NCBI GenBank assembly: GCA_963847985.1 | Contig: CAWKBS010000008.1 | Coordinates: 310,001 to 374,000, forward strand | DNA from: JAIBJN01 sp963847985 | GTDB lineage: Bacteria; Actinomycetota; Thermoleophilia; Gaiellales; Gaiellaceae | DNA: 64,000 nucleotides | Direction: 5' to 3' | Part shown: positions 14,706 to 21,965 of the stretch, one piece after another | Layout of the letters: each line of letters starts with the position of its first letter | Numbering within the stretch: the first letter of the stretch is position 1 | The notes under the pieces: model-generated | What the model was told of the DNA's origin: nothing | The model's input: only the letters and a program-made list of their open reading frames with translations | Databases searched by the model: none | Program-made: the position numbers and the translations under genes

Positions 14706-15421
14706 CCGGGCCCCGCGGTACGGCCCGCGCGGACCTGCCTCCAGATGAGGTCGCAGTTGGCCAGGAGGAAGCCCGCCGAGAGGAGCGGCAGCGCCGGGAG
14801 CCCGTTCAGGTCGAGCCAGACGGCGAGGGCGAGTGTCGCCCCGAACGAGAGCGCCATCAGCAGCCACGTCAGGCCCGGCCGCAGCCCGAAGCGGACGGCT
14901 GCGCCGAGGAAGAGCGCGAAGAAGAGGACGTCCGGCAGCCCGAGCTGCGCCGAGTTGTGCTCGCCGGGGAGCGGGAAGGCGATCGAGAGGGCGTCGAAGA
15001 TCTGCGGCTGCTCCTCGACGATCACCTTCGTCGGGCCCTGGAAGACCGAGTAGGTGTCCACCGGGACGATGAGCACGGCGACCAGCAGCACCCACGTCAC
15101 CGACTCGAAGAAGGCCAGGAACCACCAGCCCGCGGCGGTGACGGCCGCGAACTTGACGAAGTTCGCGGCTACGTCGAGCCCGGCCAGCTCGAAGACCACG
15201 GCGAGCAGGACGAGGGCGACCACCGCGCCCCCGAGCGCGACTGTGGGCGCCACGCGCCAGAGGGGGAGCGCGAGCCAGGTCAGCGAGAAGAACGCCGGGA
15301 TGAGGACGAGCCCGACGAAGGCGACGTCGCCCCAGAGGCCCAGGTCCGGCAGCGACTCCGAGACGCCGTAGTAGACGGCGAGCAGGGTGAGGACGGCTAG
15401 TAGGGCGGCAGCTCGGACCAC
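14702..15421 (-). CDS. Integral membrane protein of unknown function
   Basis: A 239-residue protein when started at the GTG that yields VRAAALLAVLTLLAVYYGV; this overlaps the 3' end of the uracil-DNA glycosylase by 25 bases. Further upstream the frame is not protein-like and would sit wholly inside the glycosylase gene. About six to seven hydrophobic segments are visible, with a soluble loop near residues 120-155 (FQGPTKVIVEEQPQIFDALS). No catalytic motif is recognised. The gene lies in the operon between the glycosylase and the phosphoesterase. The start is the uncertain part; the membrane nature is clear. Confidence 0.65.
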   Translation of the reverse strand: MVRAAALLAVLTLLAVYYGVSESLPDLGLWGDVAFVGLVLIPAFFSLTWLALPLWRVAPTVALGGAVVALVLLAVVFELAGLDVAANFVKFAAVTAAGWWFLAFFESVTWVLLVAVLIVPVDTYSVFQGPTKVIVEEQPQIFDALSIAFPLPGEHNSAQLGLPDVLFFALFLGAAVRFGLRPGLTWLLMALSFGATLALAVWLDLNGLPALPLLSAGFLLANCDLIWRQVRAGRTAGPG

Positions 15422-15981
15422 CAGGGGCCGAGAGCCTTGAATGACTCCCAGAACGCCCGCTTCTCCTTCGTCTCGTCCAGCGACGCGTCCACGTCCGGGG
15501 TCAGCAGCGCCTCGATCGTCGGCGTGAACCGCTGGATCTCCCCCAGCTTGTCCTCCACCTCCGTCGCCAGAGGGAACCTGACGGCGTTCAGGCATGCCAG
15601 CGCATCTTGCCCCATGACGACGATGATCTTGGGCTGAACGACGTGCAGCTCGCGAGCCAGCCAGCCGTGCACGTCCTCGTCGGCGGCGCCCTCGAACTTG
15701 ATGCAGTTCGTCCCGTAGATCGCCATCGGGTCGACGTGCAGGCGCTGAATCGACTTCAGCACCGCCTGCCCGGAGCGGCCGAAGAAGGCCACGCCCTCGT
15801 GGATCTCCGCCGTTTGCGGCGCGTGCTTGAGCAGCATGATGTCGGCGAGCGGATGCCCGGAGCCGAGCACGGGAACGCGCTCCGCGCCTGCGGTCTGGGC
15901 GATCTCGTGGCCGAGCTCGTTGATCTCGGCGATCGCCTTCTTCAGGTAGCGCTCGGAGATGTCGTCGGCGGAGACTGGCAC
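15397..15981 (-). CDS. Uracil-DNA glycosylase superfamily protein
   Basis: A 194-residue protein of the type usually labelled uracil-DNA glycosylase in actinobacteria: VPVLGSGHPLADIMLLK (motif I region), GVAFFGRSGQAVLKS, YGTNCIKF and IIVVMGQDALACLN. Such enzymes remove uracil from DNA for base-excision repair. Only two Cys are present, so the four-Cys iron-sulfur cluster of family 4 enzymes is missing, and the catalytic GExPG motif is replaced by GSGHPLADI. Activity on uracil is therefore inferred by family, not shown. GTG start at 15979-15981, 38 bases after the upstream fusion gene. The last 25 bases overlap the next gene. Confidence 0.75.
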   Translation of the reverse strand: MPVSADDISERYLKKAIAEINELGHEIAQTAGAERVPVLGSGHPLADIMLLKHAPQTAEIHEGVAFFGRSGQAVLKSIQRLHVDPMAIYGTNCIKFEGAADEDVHGWLARELHVVQPKIIVVMGQDALACLNAVRFPLATEVEDKLGEIQRFTPTIEALLTPDVDASLDETKEKRAFWESFKALGPWWSELPPY

Positions 15982-16019
15982 GGGTCGCGGACGGTATTCG
16001 GGGTCCCCTCTGCGTCCTC

Positions 16020-17780
16020 CTACCGGACCGATGCCTTGGTCCGTCGCTCGCGCGCCTGCGCCACCCACTTCAGCCCCTGGAGGTAGAGCAGCGATTTCGG
16101 CCGCTTGATGATCTCCGCGCTCCGCAGGCTGATGAGGAATTCCTCGGGCGTGGCGAAGGCGCGCATCCTGACGAGACCGGTGCCGACGCCCTGCAGGACG
16201 TGCGCGTCCGAGCCGGCTCCCATCGTCAGGTTGTACTTCCGCGCGAAGCGCATGGCCTCGTCGTTGTAGCCCTCGAAGAGGAGCCTCGCGTTGTAGACCT
16301 CGAAGACGTCGATCTCGGCGAGATGGCGGTGCAGCGTTCCCGCGTCCGGAATCGTGTGCAGGCGGTCGAAGGGGTGGGGGAGGTAGACGACTCCGCCTTG
16401 CTCGCGGATCGCGGCGATCGTGTCTCCCATGGGCAGGCCGCGCGGAATCTCCTCGCGGAGGAACAGGCCGATGACCTCGCCCGCATCGGTCTTCACCTCC
16501 TCGCCGGGGATGACCGTCAGCGCGCGCCCGCGCGCCAGGTCGACGGCCTCCTGCGCGCCGGCGAAGACGTTGTGGTCGGTGACCGCGATCGCGCCCAGGC
16601 CGATCCGCTCGGCGTGGTCGAGCAGGTCCGGCACGGGTATGGCGCAGTCGTGTGAGTGCTCGGTGTGCATGTGGAGGTCGGCGAGGACGAGCGGCCGGTC
16701 GGCGAGCGGGTCGGCTGCCTCCGCGGGGCGCCGCCGCTTGCGGAGGACGCGGCCGTAGAGCCGCTCCAGCTCGTCGCCGAGGCGCTCGAAGCTCTCGCCC
16801 TCGGCGCTCGCGCGCGCCTCGGCCGAACAGGCTGCGCGCCAGGCTTCGTCCTCGCCCAGGCGGGCGACTGCGGCTCCGAGGAGCTCCGGCTGCTCCTGCG
16901 AGCCGGGTGGCTCGACGAGCGGAACGCCCGCGGCCCGTGCCTCGGCGGCGAGCCGGACGCTGCCTCTGGCCGCCGTCACGAGACCCGCTGCGCCGGTGAG
17001 CTCGGCTGCACGCGACCGGGCGTCGAGCGCCGTGCGGATGACGACGCGACCGCGGAAGGCGCGGGGCACGTACGGGCGGCCGGCGAGCGTCGTCGTCCGC
17101 AGCACGACCACCTCCCACTCCGGCAGGTCGGTGAGGGCTCGGAACACCGCGCGGAGCCGGGTGAGCTCCTCGGCCCGCCACTCGACGACGAAGCGGGAGC
17201 GCGGCCGGGCCGGCTCGAAGAGCTCCGGGTCGACCCCGAGCGGCAGCACCCGGTAGTCACCCGGGAACCGCGCCTTGGCGGCCGCTGCCGTGGCCCGGCT
17301 GGTGGCCGTGAGGGCGTCGACGCGGCCAAGAAGCTTCTCGCGCTGCTTCTTCCCGGGCGGATAGCCCAGCCGCTCGGACGAGTGAAAGGTCGCCACGGCC
17401 AGGCCGCGCGTGTCGCGCACGGCCAGGTAGGAGAGGCTGGGAACGCCCGGCTCGTGCACGTGGACGACGTCGAAGCGGTCGCGGGTGAGGGCAAGCTCGA
17501 GATTGGCCCGCGCGCCGATGGGGACGCCGAGGCGGCTTCGGCGGGAGACCGGGATCGCCGGGCCGAGCGCGACGGTGCCGGCGAGCGGCGTTCCCTCCCG
17601 GCTCAGGCGCTTGAGCGCACGGCGGCCCGCCGCCAGGTCGGTCGCCCGGCCGGACGGCGCCAGCACGACGACCTCGTGCCCCCGCTTGCGGAGCTCGTCC
17701 GCCGCTCCCGCGACGTGGTCGTTCACCGGGTGGGGCTGCGACCACGCGAACGGGGTCACCATGCAGACACGAAGGGCCAC
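16020..17780 (-). CDS. GT4-type glycosyltransferase fused to a PHP-domain phosphoesterase
   Basis: A 586-residue two-domain protein. Residues about 1-350 are a GT-B fold glycosyltransferase of family 4 type: RVCMVTPFAWSQPHPVNDHV at the start, DVVHVHEPGVPS, ATFHSSERLG, ALTATSRATA and LPLGVDPELF. Residues about 365-575 are a PHP domain with the metal motifs DLHMHTEHSHD, AVTDHNVFAG, IPGEEVKT, LPHPFDR and GSDAHV. The fusion could couple sugar transfer to removal or sensing of a phosphate, for instance on a sugar-phosphate or phospholipid acceptor; this is inference. GTG start. First gene of the minus-strand operon ending at 13959. An inverted-repeat element lies just upstream. Confidence 0.88.
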   Translation of the reverse strand: MALRVCMVTPFAWSQPHPVNDHVAGAADELRKRGHEVVVLAPSGRATDLAAGRRALKRLSREGTPLAGTVALGPAIPVSRRSRLGVPIGARANLELALTRDRFDVVHVHEPGVPSLSYLAVRDTRGLAVATFHSSERLGYPPGKKQREKLLGRVDALTATSRATAAAAKARFPGDYRVLPLGVDPELFEPARPRSRFVVEWRAEELTRLRAVFRALTDLPEWEVVVLRTTTLAGRPYVPRAFRGRVVIRTALDARSRAAELTGAAGLVTAARGSVRLAAEARAAGVPLVEPPGSQEQPELLGAAVARLGEDEAWRAACSAEARASAEGESFERLGDELERLYGRVLRKRRRPAEAADPLADRPLVLADLHMHTEHSHDCAIPVPDLLDHAERIGLGAIAVTDHNVFAGAQEAVDLARGRALTVIPGEEVKTDAGEVIGLFLREEIPRGLPMGDTIAAIREQGGVVYLPHPFDRLHTIPDAGTLHRHLAEIDVFEVYNARLLFEGYNDEAMRFARKYNLTMGAGSDAHVLQGVGTGLVRMRAFATPEEFLISLRSAEIIKRPKSLLYLQGLKWVAQARERRTKASVR

Positions 17781-17794
17781 CCTGCGATTGTAGG

Positions 17795-17956
17795 AACTCG
17801 AGCCAGAACGAAGCCTTGTGCCGGCGCGACGCCTCGGGCGGCGCGCTGCGGCGTCCTCGGTTGCGCCCGTAGCCTCCGGCTACGAGCGCGCCCTGCGTCC
17901 TTGCATCGCACTCACCCGAGACGCCGTGCCGGCGAAGCGTCATTCTGGCTCGAGTT
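17795..17956. repeat. Inverted-repeat element with a core shared with 34691-34857
   Basis: Outer arms AACTCGAGCCAGAA match exactly in inverted orientation, and the similarity continues imperfectly for about 45 bases inward. The core has GCGTCCTCGGTTGCGCCCG, then the hairpin CGTAGCC-TCC-GGCTACG, then CCCTGCGTCCTTGC. The same core, with a sequence-changed but still pairing hairpin, occurs at about 34760-34806. It occupies most of the 246-base gap between two divergent genes. Confidence 0.7.
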
Positions 17957-18026
17957 GCGGCTCGACTTGAAGGCTTCCGCGGCCCGCGGTACGGTCGCAC
18001 GTTCAACCCCGTGGAAGGAGTCACCC

Positions 18027-18875
18027 ATGTGTCTTCCGGGCACTGCCGAGATCGTCAGGGAGCGGGTCGAGGCGGACGGGACGCCGAAGGTCGACAGGCG
18101 CACCGCCCTTCTCGGCGCGGCCGGTGCCGCCGGCGTCGCGCTCGCCGCGAGCTTCCCGGCCGGCGCGCTTGCGAACGGCCGCCGCCGCAAGGGCCGCTTT
18201 TGCGACCTGACGCACACGTTCACGGAGGGCTTCCCGGTCTTCGCCACCGGCGAGGAGCCCCAGCGTGAGACCATCGCCGACTACGCCACGTCCGGCTTCT
18301 ACGCCCAGAAGTGGACGTTCGGCGAGCACTCGGGCACCCACATGGACGTTCCGGGCCACTTCATCCCGGGCGGCCGCCTCTCGCCCGACATCACGCTCCC
18401 CGAGCTGCTCGTCCCGATCGTCGTCGTCGACATCCGCAAGCGGGCCCGCAAGGACCCCAACGCGATGGTCGAGGTGGACGACATCAAGCGCTTCGAGCGC
18501 AAGCACGGGAAGGTCCCGCGCGGAGCGCTCGTCGCCGCCGACTCCGGCTGGGCCTCGAAGGTCGGCGATCCCGCCGCCTTCAAGGGCGGGCCGGCGTTCC
18601 CGAACTACAACTTCCCCGGCTGGGGCCTCGAGGCCGCCATGTTCCTCGCGGAGAAGCGCGACATCACCGCGATCGGGATCGACACGCTCAGCCTCGACCC
18701 GGGCAACTCGGCCACCTTCCCCGTGCACGTCACCTACCTGGGGACCGACCGCTACGGCATCGAGAACCTCACGGGCCTCGACTGCATCCCGCCGCGCGGC
18801 GCCACCGCCTACGTCGGCCTGATCCCGTGGGAGGAAGGCTCCGGCGGCCCCTGCCGGGTCATCGCCAACTGGTAA
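18027..18875 (+). CDS. Tat-exported cyclase-family hydrolase (kynurenine-formamidase fold)
   Basis: A 282-residue protein. The N-terminus has a twin-arginine export signal (DRRTALLGAAGAAG, then a hydrophobic stretch to about residue 50). The mature part opens with FCDLTHTFTEGFPVF and carries the metal-binding motif HSGTHMDVPGHF (HxGTHxDxPxH) of the cyclase/formamidase family, followed by IGIDTLSLDPG. Metal-dependent hydrolysis of an amide or ester outside the membrane is likely. The Tat signal fits folding with metal before export. ATG start with GGAAGGAG 8 bases upstream, one of the clearer Shine-Dalgarno sites here. Apparently monocistronic. Confidence 0.9.
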   Translation: MCLPGTAEIVRERVEADGTPKVDRRTALLGAAGAAGVALAASFPAGALANGRRRKGRFCDLTHTFTEGFPVFATGEEPQRETIADYATSGFYAQKWTFGEHSGTHMDVPGHFIPGGRLSPDITLPELLVPIVVVDIRKRARKDPNAMVEVDDIKRFERKHGKVPRGALVAADSGWASKVGDPAAFKGGPAFPNYNFPGWGLEAAMFLAEKRDITAIGIDTLSLDPGNSATFPVHVTYLGTDRYGIENLTGLDCIPPRGATAYVGLIPWEEGSGGPCRVIANW

Positions 18876-18882
18876 CCCGTAT

Positions 18883-18903
18883 CAAGTAACAGTCTGTTGC
18901 TTG
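18883..18903. repeat. Palindrome copy 3 (one mismatch)
   Basis: CAAGTAACAG, T, CTGTTGCTTG. It differs from the other two copies by one base, which would leave a G-U pair in RNA. It follows the cyclase-family stop by 7 bases, between convergent genes. Confidence 0.7.
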
Positions 18904-18908
18904 GGATC

Positions 18909-18942
18909 GAGCGAAGGGCCGGCGCGAGCCGGCCCCTCGCTC
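18909..18942. terminator. Hairpin between the cyclase-family gene and the inositol-phosphate synthase gene
   Basis: A 15-bp stem (GAGCGAAGGGCCGGC against GCCGGCCCCTCGCTC, one mismatch) with loop GCGA lies between the two convergent stops and could terminate both. No U-tract. Confidence 0.6.
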
Positions 18943-18952
18943 GCTGCAGGCT

Positions 18953-20107
18953 CTACTTGGCCTTGGCGGCCGCGGCCGTCTTGGCCGGCTTCCGCGCGTA
19001 CTTCTTTATGAACGCCTCGGTGAGGTCGTAGGCCTCGTCGTCGACGATCTGCGTCGGGGGGGACTTCATCAGGTAGGCGCTCGGCCCCTCGAGGGCGCCG
19101 GAGACGCCGTTGTTCAGCGCCAGCTTGGCCATGCGGACGGCGTCGATGACGATGCCGGCCGAGTTGGGGGAGTCCCAGACCTCGAGCTTGAGCTCGACGT
19201 TCAGCGGGACGTCGCCGAAGGAGGTGCCCTCCATGCGGATGTAGGCCCACTTGCGGTCGGTGAGCCACGGCACGTAGTCGGACGGGCCGACGTGGACGTT
19301 CTTCGCGCCCATGTCGTAGTCCAGCATGGACGTGACCGCGTTCGTCTTCGAGATCTTCTTCGACTCGAGGCGGTCGCGCTCGAGCATGTTGAGGAAGTCC
19401 GAGTTGCCGCCGACGTTGAGCTGCATCGTCCGGTCGAGGTGGACGCCGCGCTCGCGGAAGAGCGACGTGAGCACGCGGTGCGTGATCGTCGCGCCGACCT
19501 GCGACTTGATGTCGTCGCCGATGATCGGCAGCCCGGCCCGCTCGAACTGGTCGCCGAAGTAGCCGCCCTTGGCGATGAAGACGGGCATGCAGTTCACCAT
19601 CGCGCAGCCGGCCTTGAGGATCTGCTCCGTGTACCACTTGGTCGCCTCCTCGGAGCCGACCGGGAGGTAGTTGACGACGACGTCGGTGTTCGTCTCCTCG
19701 AGGATCTCGACGATGTCGTCGGTGTCGCCGGGCGCCTTCTCGACGACCTCGGAGATGTACTTGCCGAGCCCGTCGTGGGTCATGCCGCGCGAGACGGTGA
19801 TGCCGGTCTTCGGGACTTCGGCGAACTTGTAGGTGTCGTTGGGATGCGCCCAGATCGCGTCGGCGAGGTCCTTGCCGACCTTGTCCTTCGTGACGTCGAA
19901 CGCGGCGGTGAACTCGATGTCGCGGACGTGGTAGCCGCCCAGGTCGACGTGCATGAGCCCCGGGACGAACGCGTCCGGGTCGGCGTCCTTGTAGTACTCG
20001 ACGCCCTGGAGGAGCGAGTTGGCGCAGTTGCCGACGCCGATGATGGCGACGCGGACCTTGTCCTCGGACCGCACCTTGCCGTTGGCGTTGCCGTTCGTGC
20101 TAGCCAT
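18953..20107 (-). CDS. ino1: Myo-inositol-1-phosphate synthase (Ino1)
   Basis: A 384-residue core starting MASTNGNANGKV with the NAD-binding start VRVAIIGVGNCANSLLQGVE, then VVVNYLPVGSEEAT, GCAMVNCMPVF, GDDIKSQVGATI and LNVGGNSDFLNM. It cyclises glucose-6-phosphate to inositol-1-phosphate, the first step to phosphatidylinositol (and, in some actinobacteria, mycothiol). An AGGA sequence 4 bases before ATG 20105-20107 supports starting here. However, the frame continues upstream without a stop through two ribbon-helix-helix repeats to 20446, so a 497-residue fusion is equally possible. The next gene upstream makes the enzyme that uses its product. The C-terminal tail is Lys/Ala-rich. Confidence 0.95.
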   Translation of the reverse strand: MASTNGNANGKVRSEDKVRVAIIGVGNCANSLLQGVEYYKDADPDAFVPGLMHVDLGGYHVRDIEFTAAFDVTKDKVGKDLADAIWAHPNDTYKFAEVPKTGITVSRGMTHDGLGKYISEVVEKAPGDTDDIVEILEETNTDVVVNYLPVGSEEATKWYTEQILKAGCAMVNCMPVFIAKGGYFGDQFERAGLPIIGDDIKSQVGATITHRVLTSLFRERGVHLDRTMQLNVGGNSDFLNMLERDRLESKKISKTNAVTSMLDYDMGAKNVHVGPSDYVPWLTDRKWAYIRMEGTSFGDVPLNVELKLEVWDSPNSAGIVIDAVRMAKLALNNGVSGALEGPSAYLMKSPPTQIVDDEAYDLTEAFIKKYARKPAKTAAAAKAK

Positions 20108-20446
20108 TGGTTCCTTTCGTCTGTTCGGCTGGAGGGAAATCCCGAGCTCGTCTGCTAGCGCCAAGATGATGACGTCGTTCGTGTGGGAGCTCGTCCGCAA
20201 GGCCTCGGCGTCGATCGCGTCCTTGAGCGCGTCCGGCATGCGCAGGAGCGCGACGCCGCTGGCGCCGGCGAGCGGGCTTCGACGGCCCGTGGGGGAGTAC
20301 GGCACGGCGAAGCGCTCGGCCAGGATCCCCGTGGCGAGGTCGTTCAGGTTTCCTCCGCGGCGCGCGACCTCGCGGACGAGAGCACGCTTGAGGGAGGAAG
20401 GCATCCGAACGAGGACGCCGCGTCGGTCAGAACTGCTAGCAGTCAA
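20108..20446 (-). CDS. Tandem ribbon-helix-helix segment, in frame with and N-terminal to Ino1
   Basis: A 113-codon stretch, open with no stop into the Ino1 start. It holds two similar units: GVLVRMPSSLKRALVREVAR...NLNDLATGILAERF and GVALLRMPDALKDAIDAEAL...HTNDVIILALADELGI. Each has a beta strand ending in RMP followed by two helices, the Arc/CopG ribbon-helix-helix pattern. The first beta strand lies upstream of the only nearby ATG, which favours a TTG start at 20444-20446. That TTG lies 9 bases from a TATACT -10 box and between two copies of a 12-bp palindrome, the obvious operator. I infer an autoregulator either fused to Ino1 or translated with it. Confidence 0.7.
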
Positions 20447-20461
20447 ACTGCTAGCAGTATA
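20432..20461 (-). promoter_or_regulatory. Promoter with tandem palindromic operator for the RHH-ino1 gene
   Basis: ACTGCTAGCAGT occurs twice (20432-20443 and 20447-20458), each a perfect 12-bp palindrome, 15 bases apart. The minus-strand -10 box TATACT (20461-20456) overlaps the first copy met by polymerase. Two repeats spaced about one and a half helix turns apart suit a protein with two ribbon-helix-helix units. Confidence 0.75.
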
Positions 20462-20472
20462 GCAGGTGTGCG

Positions 20473-21105
20473 CTACTGCCTCTCGAGCAGGCGCTTGCGC
20501 ACGTAGAGGATGCGCTGGAGCACGGTCAGCCAGGCGGCCACCGCGAGCACCGCGACGACGTACGGGAGCGACCCGAACGGCGCGAAGGCGAGGCCGACGG
20601 CGATGACGAAGACCCGCTCGGCGCGGGTGCCGAGGCCGACGTCCGCCTTGATGCCGATCGCCTCGGCGCGGGCGCGCGCGTAGCTGACTAGCAACGAGCC
20701 GCCGACCGCGGCGAACGCGAGGAAGACGCCCCACTCGCTTCCGTCGCGCATGAGCACCATGCCGATCGCGGTCAGCATGAAGAGCTCGCCCATGCGGTCC
20801 ACGGTCGAGTCGAGGAACGCCCCGAACGGCGTCCCCTTGCCGCTGCGCCGGGCGAGCGCGCCGTCGAGGATGTCCAGGACGCTCCCGATCACGAAGAGCG
20901 CGCCGCCGAGAATGTAGAGCCAGGGCGTGACGTACTCGAAGTAGACGGCGACGGCGCCGGCCAGGCAGAGACCGACCCCGGCGATCGTCAGCGCGTCCGG
21001 CGTGATGCTGGTCCGCTCGAGCCCGGCGACCCAGCGGCCGGCGACGCGGCGAACTGCGTCCTGGTAGTTGCGGCGCGGGGGCTCGGCCTGCTCGGGACTA
21101 CTCAC
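20473..21105 (-). CDS. CDP-alcohol phosphatidyltransferase, probable phosphatidylinositol-phosphate synthase
   Basis: A 210-residue membrane enzyme with the full CDP-alcohol phosphotransferase motif D-x2-D-G-x2-A-R-x8-G-x3-D-x3-D, seen as DILDGALARR...GAFLDSTVDR. About five to six hydrophobic helices follow or surround it. With inositol-1-phosphate synthase just downstream, it most likely joins CDP-diacylglycerol and inositol-1-phosphate into phosphatidylinositol phosphate, the actinobacterial route. Other CDP-alcohol transferases share the motif, so the acceptor is inferred from context. It starts 12 bases after the PAP2 gene; the ino1 promoter follows its stop almost at once. Confidence 0.9.
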   Translation of the reverse strand: MSSPEQAEPPRRNYQDAVRRVAGRWVAGLERTSITPDALTIAGVGLCLAGAVAVYFEYVTPWLYILGGALFVIGSVLDILDGALARRSGKGTPFGAFLDSTVDRMGELFMLTAIGMVLMRDGSEWGVFLAFAAVGGSLLVSYARARAEAIGIKADVGLGTRAERVFVIAVGLAFAPFGSLPYVVAVLAVAAWLTVLQRILYVRKRLLERQ

Positions 21106-21117
21106 GAAGCCGCGAGG

Positions 21118-21882
21118 CTACCAGCGCCGGTGCCCGCAGCGGTAGAGCGCCGGGGACGGGCTGAGCCGCCGCTCCTGCGCCCAGGCGACGATCGTCCCGC
21201 CGACGAGCGCGACGCCGACGCCGGCGGCGATGTCGAGCCAGTAGTGGTTCCCGGTCGCCATGACGGAGAACCAGACCCAGGTCGGCCAAAGCGTCCAGAG
21301 CACCGCGGCCCAGCGGCTCGTCACCAGCGTCGCCATGGCGAAGCCGATGATGAGCGCGTCCGCCGAGTGCACGCTCGGCATCGCCGCGTAGGGGTTCGAG
21401 GCGAGCTCGATGAGCCCGCTTCCGTGGTTCACGGTCGCCGACTGCGCCAGCGTGTCCACGAAGCCGTGCTCCGGGAACATCCGCGGCGGCGCGGTCGGCA
21501 TGAGGACGTAGCCGACGAGCGCGAGCAGGTTCGTGGCGAAGATCCAGTTTCGGACGGTGATGAACGCCTCGTTCCGGAAGAAGTAGATCCAGAGCAGCGA
21601 GATCCCGAGCACCGGGAACTGCGAGAGCCAGTAAGTGAGGTTGACGGCCTCGAGCGCCCAGTCTCCCGCGTGGATGACCGTGCGCTGGATGTCGACCTCG
21701 ACCAGCGCGTTGACCGCCAGCTCGGCGTCGATGACGGTGACGCCGTTCTGGATCGCCTCCAGCGTGCCGCGGTCGGCGATCCCGCGCGCGACCTGGTACA
21801 CCAGCCCGAAGCCGAGCCAGAGCGAGAGCTGGAAGAGAAAGTCCCTCCAGCCGTGCGGAAGGAGGCGTCCGGAGGCGGTCAC
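21118..21882 (-). CDS. PAP2-superfamily membrane phosphatase/inositolphosphotransferase-like protein
   Basis: A 254-residue membrane protein with the PAP2 pieces PTAPPRMFP, AMPSVHSADALIIG (conserved Ser-His) and GNHYWLDIAAG (catalytic His and Asp). Six hydrophobic segments are visible. The 'PTAPPR...SVHS...GNHY..D' pattern is that of the Aur1/Ipt1-like inositolphosphotransferase branch rather than of plain lipid phosphatases. Being first in an operon with PIP synthase, it is a candidate for dephosphorylating phosphatidylinositol phosphate or for using phosphatidylinositol as a head-group donor (inference). GTG start. Confidence 0.85.
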   Translation of the reverse strand: MTASGRLLPHGWRDFLFQLSLWLGFGLVYQVARGIADRGTLEAIQNGVTVIDAELAVNALVEVDIQRTVIHAGDWALEAVNLTYWLSQFPVLGISLLWIYFFRNEAFITVRNWIFATNLLALVGYVLMPTAPPRMFPEHGFVDTLAQSATVNHGSGLIELASNPYAAMPSVHSADALIIGFAMATLVTSRWAAVLWTLWPTWVWFSVMATGNHYWLDIAAGVGVALVGGTIVAWAQERRLSPSPALYRCGHRRW

Positions 21883-21929
21883 GTCGGCCAGTGTACCGAT
21901 GGGGTCGGTTCGGTTTTCCCCCGTTTAAG

Positions 21930-21955
21930 GAGTGGAGAAACCGAGTGGAGAAACC
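21930..21955. repeat. Tandem 13-base repeat between PAP2 and TetR genes
   Basis: GAGTGGAGAAACC occurs twice head to tail. With CGGTTTTCC about 10 bases upstream it can also pair as an imperfect hairpin. It lies in the 83-base gap between the PAP2 start and the TetR stop. Confidence 0.5.
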
Positions 21956-21965
21956 GCGTGCGGAT

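Noticed and set aside
17795..17956. Insertion sequence
   Set aside because: Inverted ends are present, but there is no transposase gene here or anywhere in the window.
21930..21955. Possible start of a CRISPR-like array (two tandem 13-base units)
   Set aside because: Only two copies, no spacers and no cas genes.
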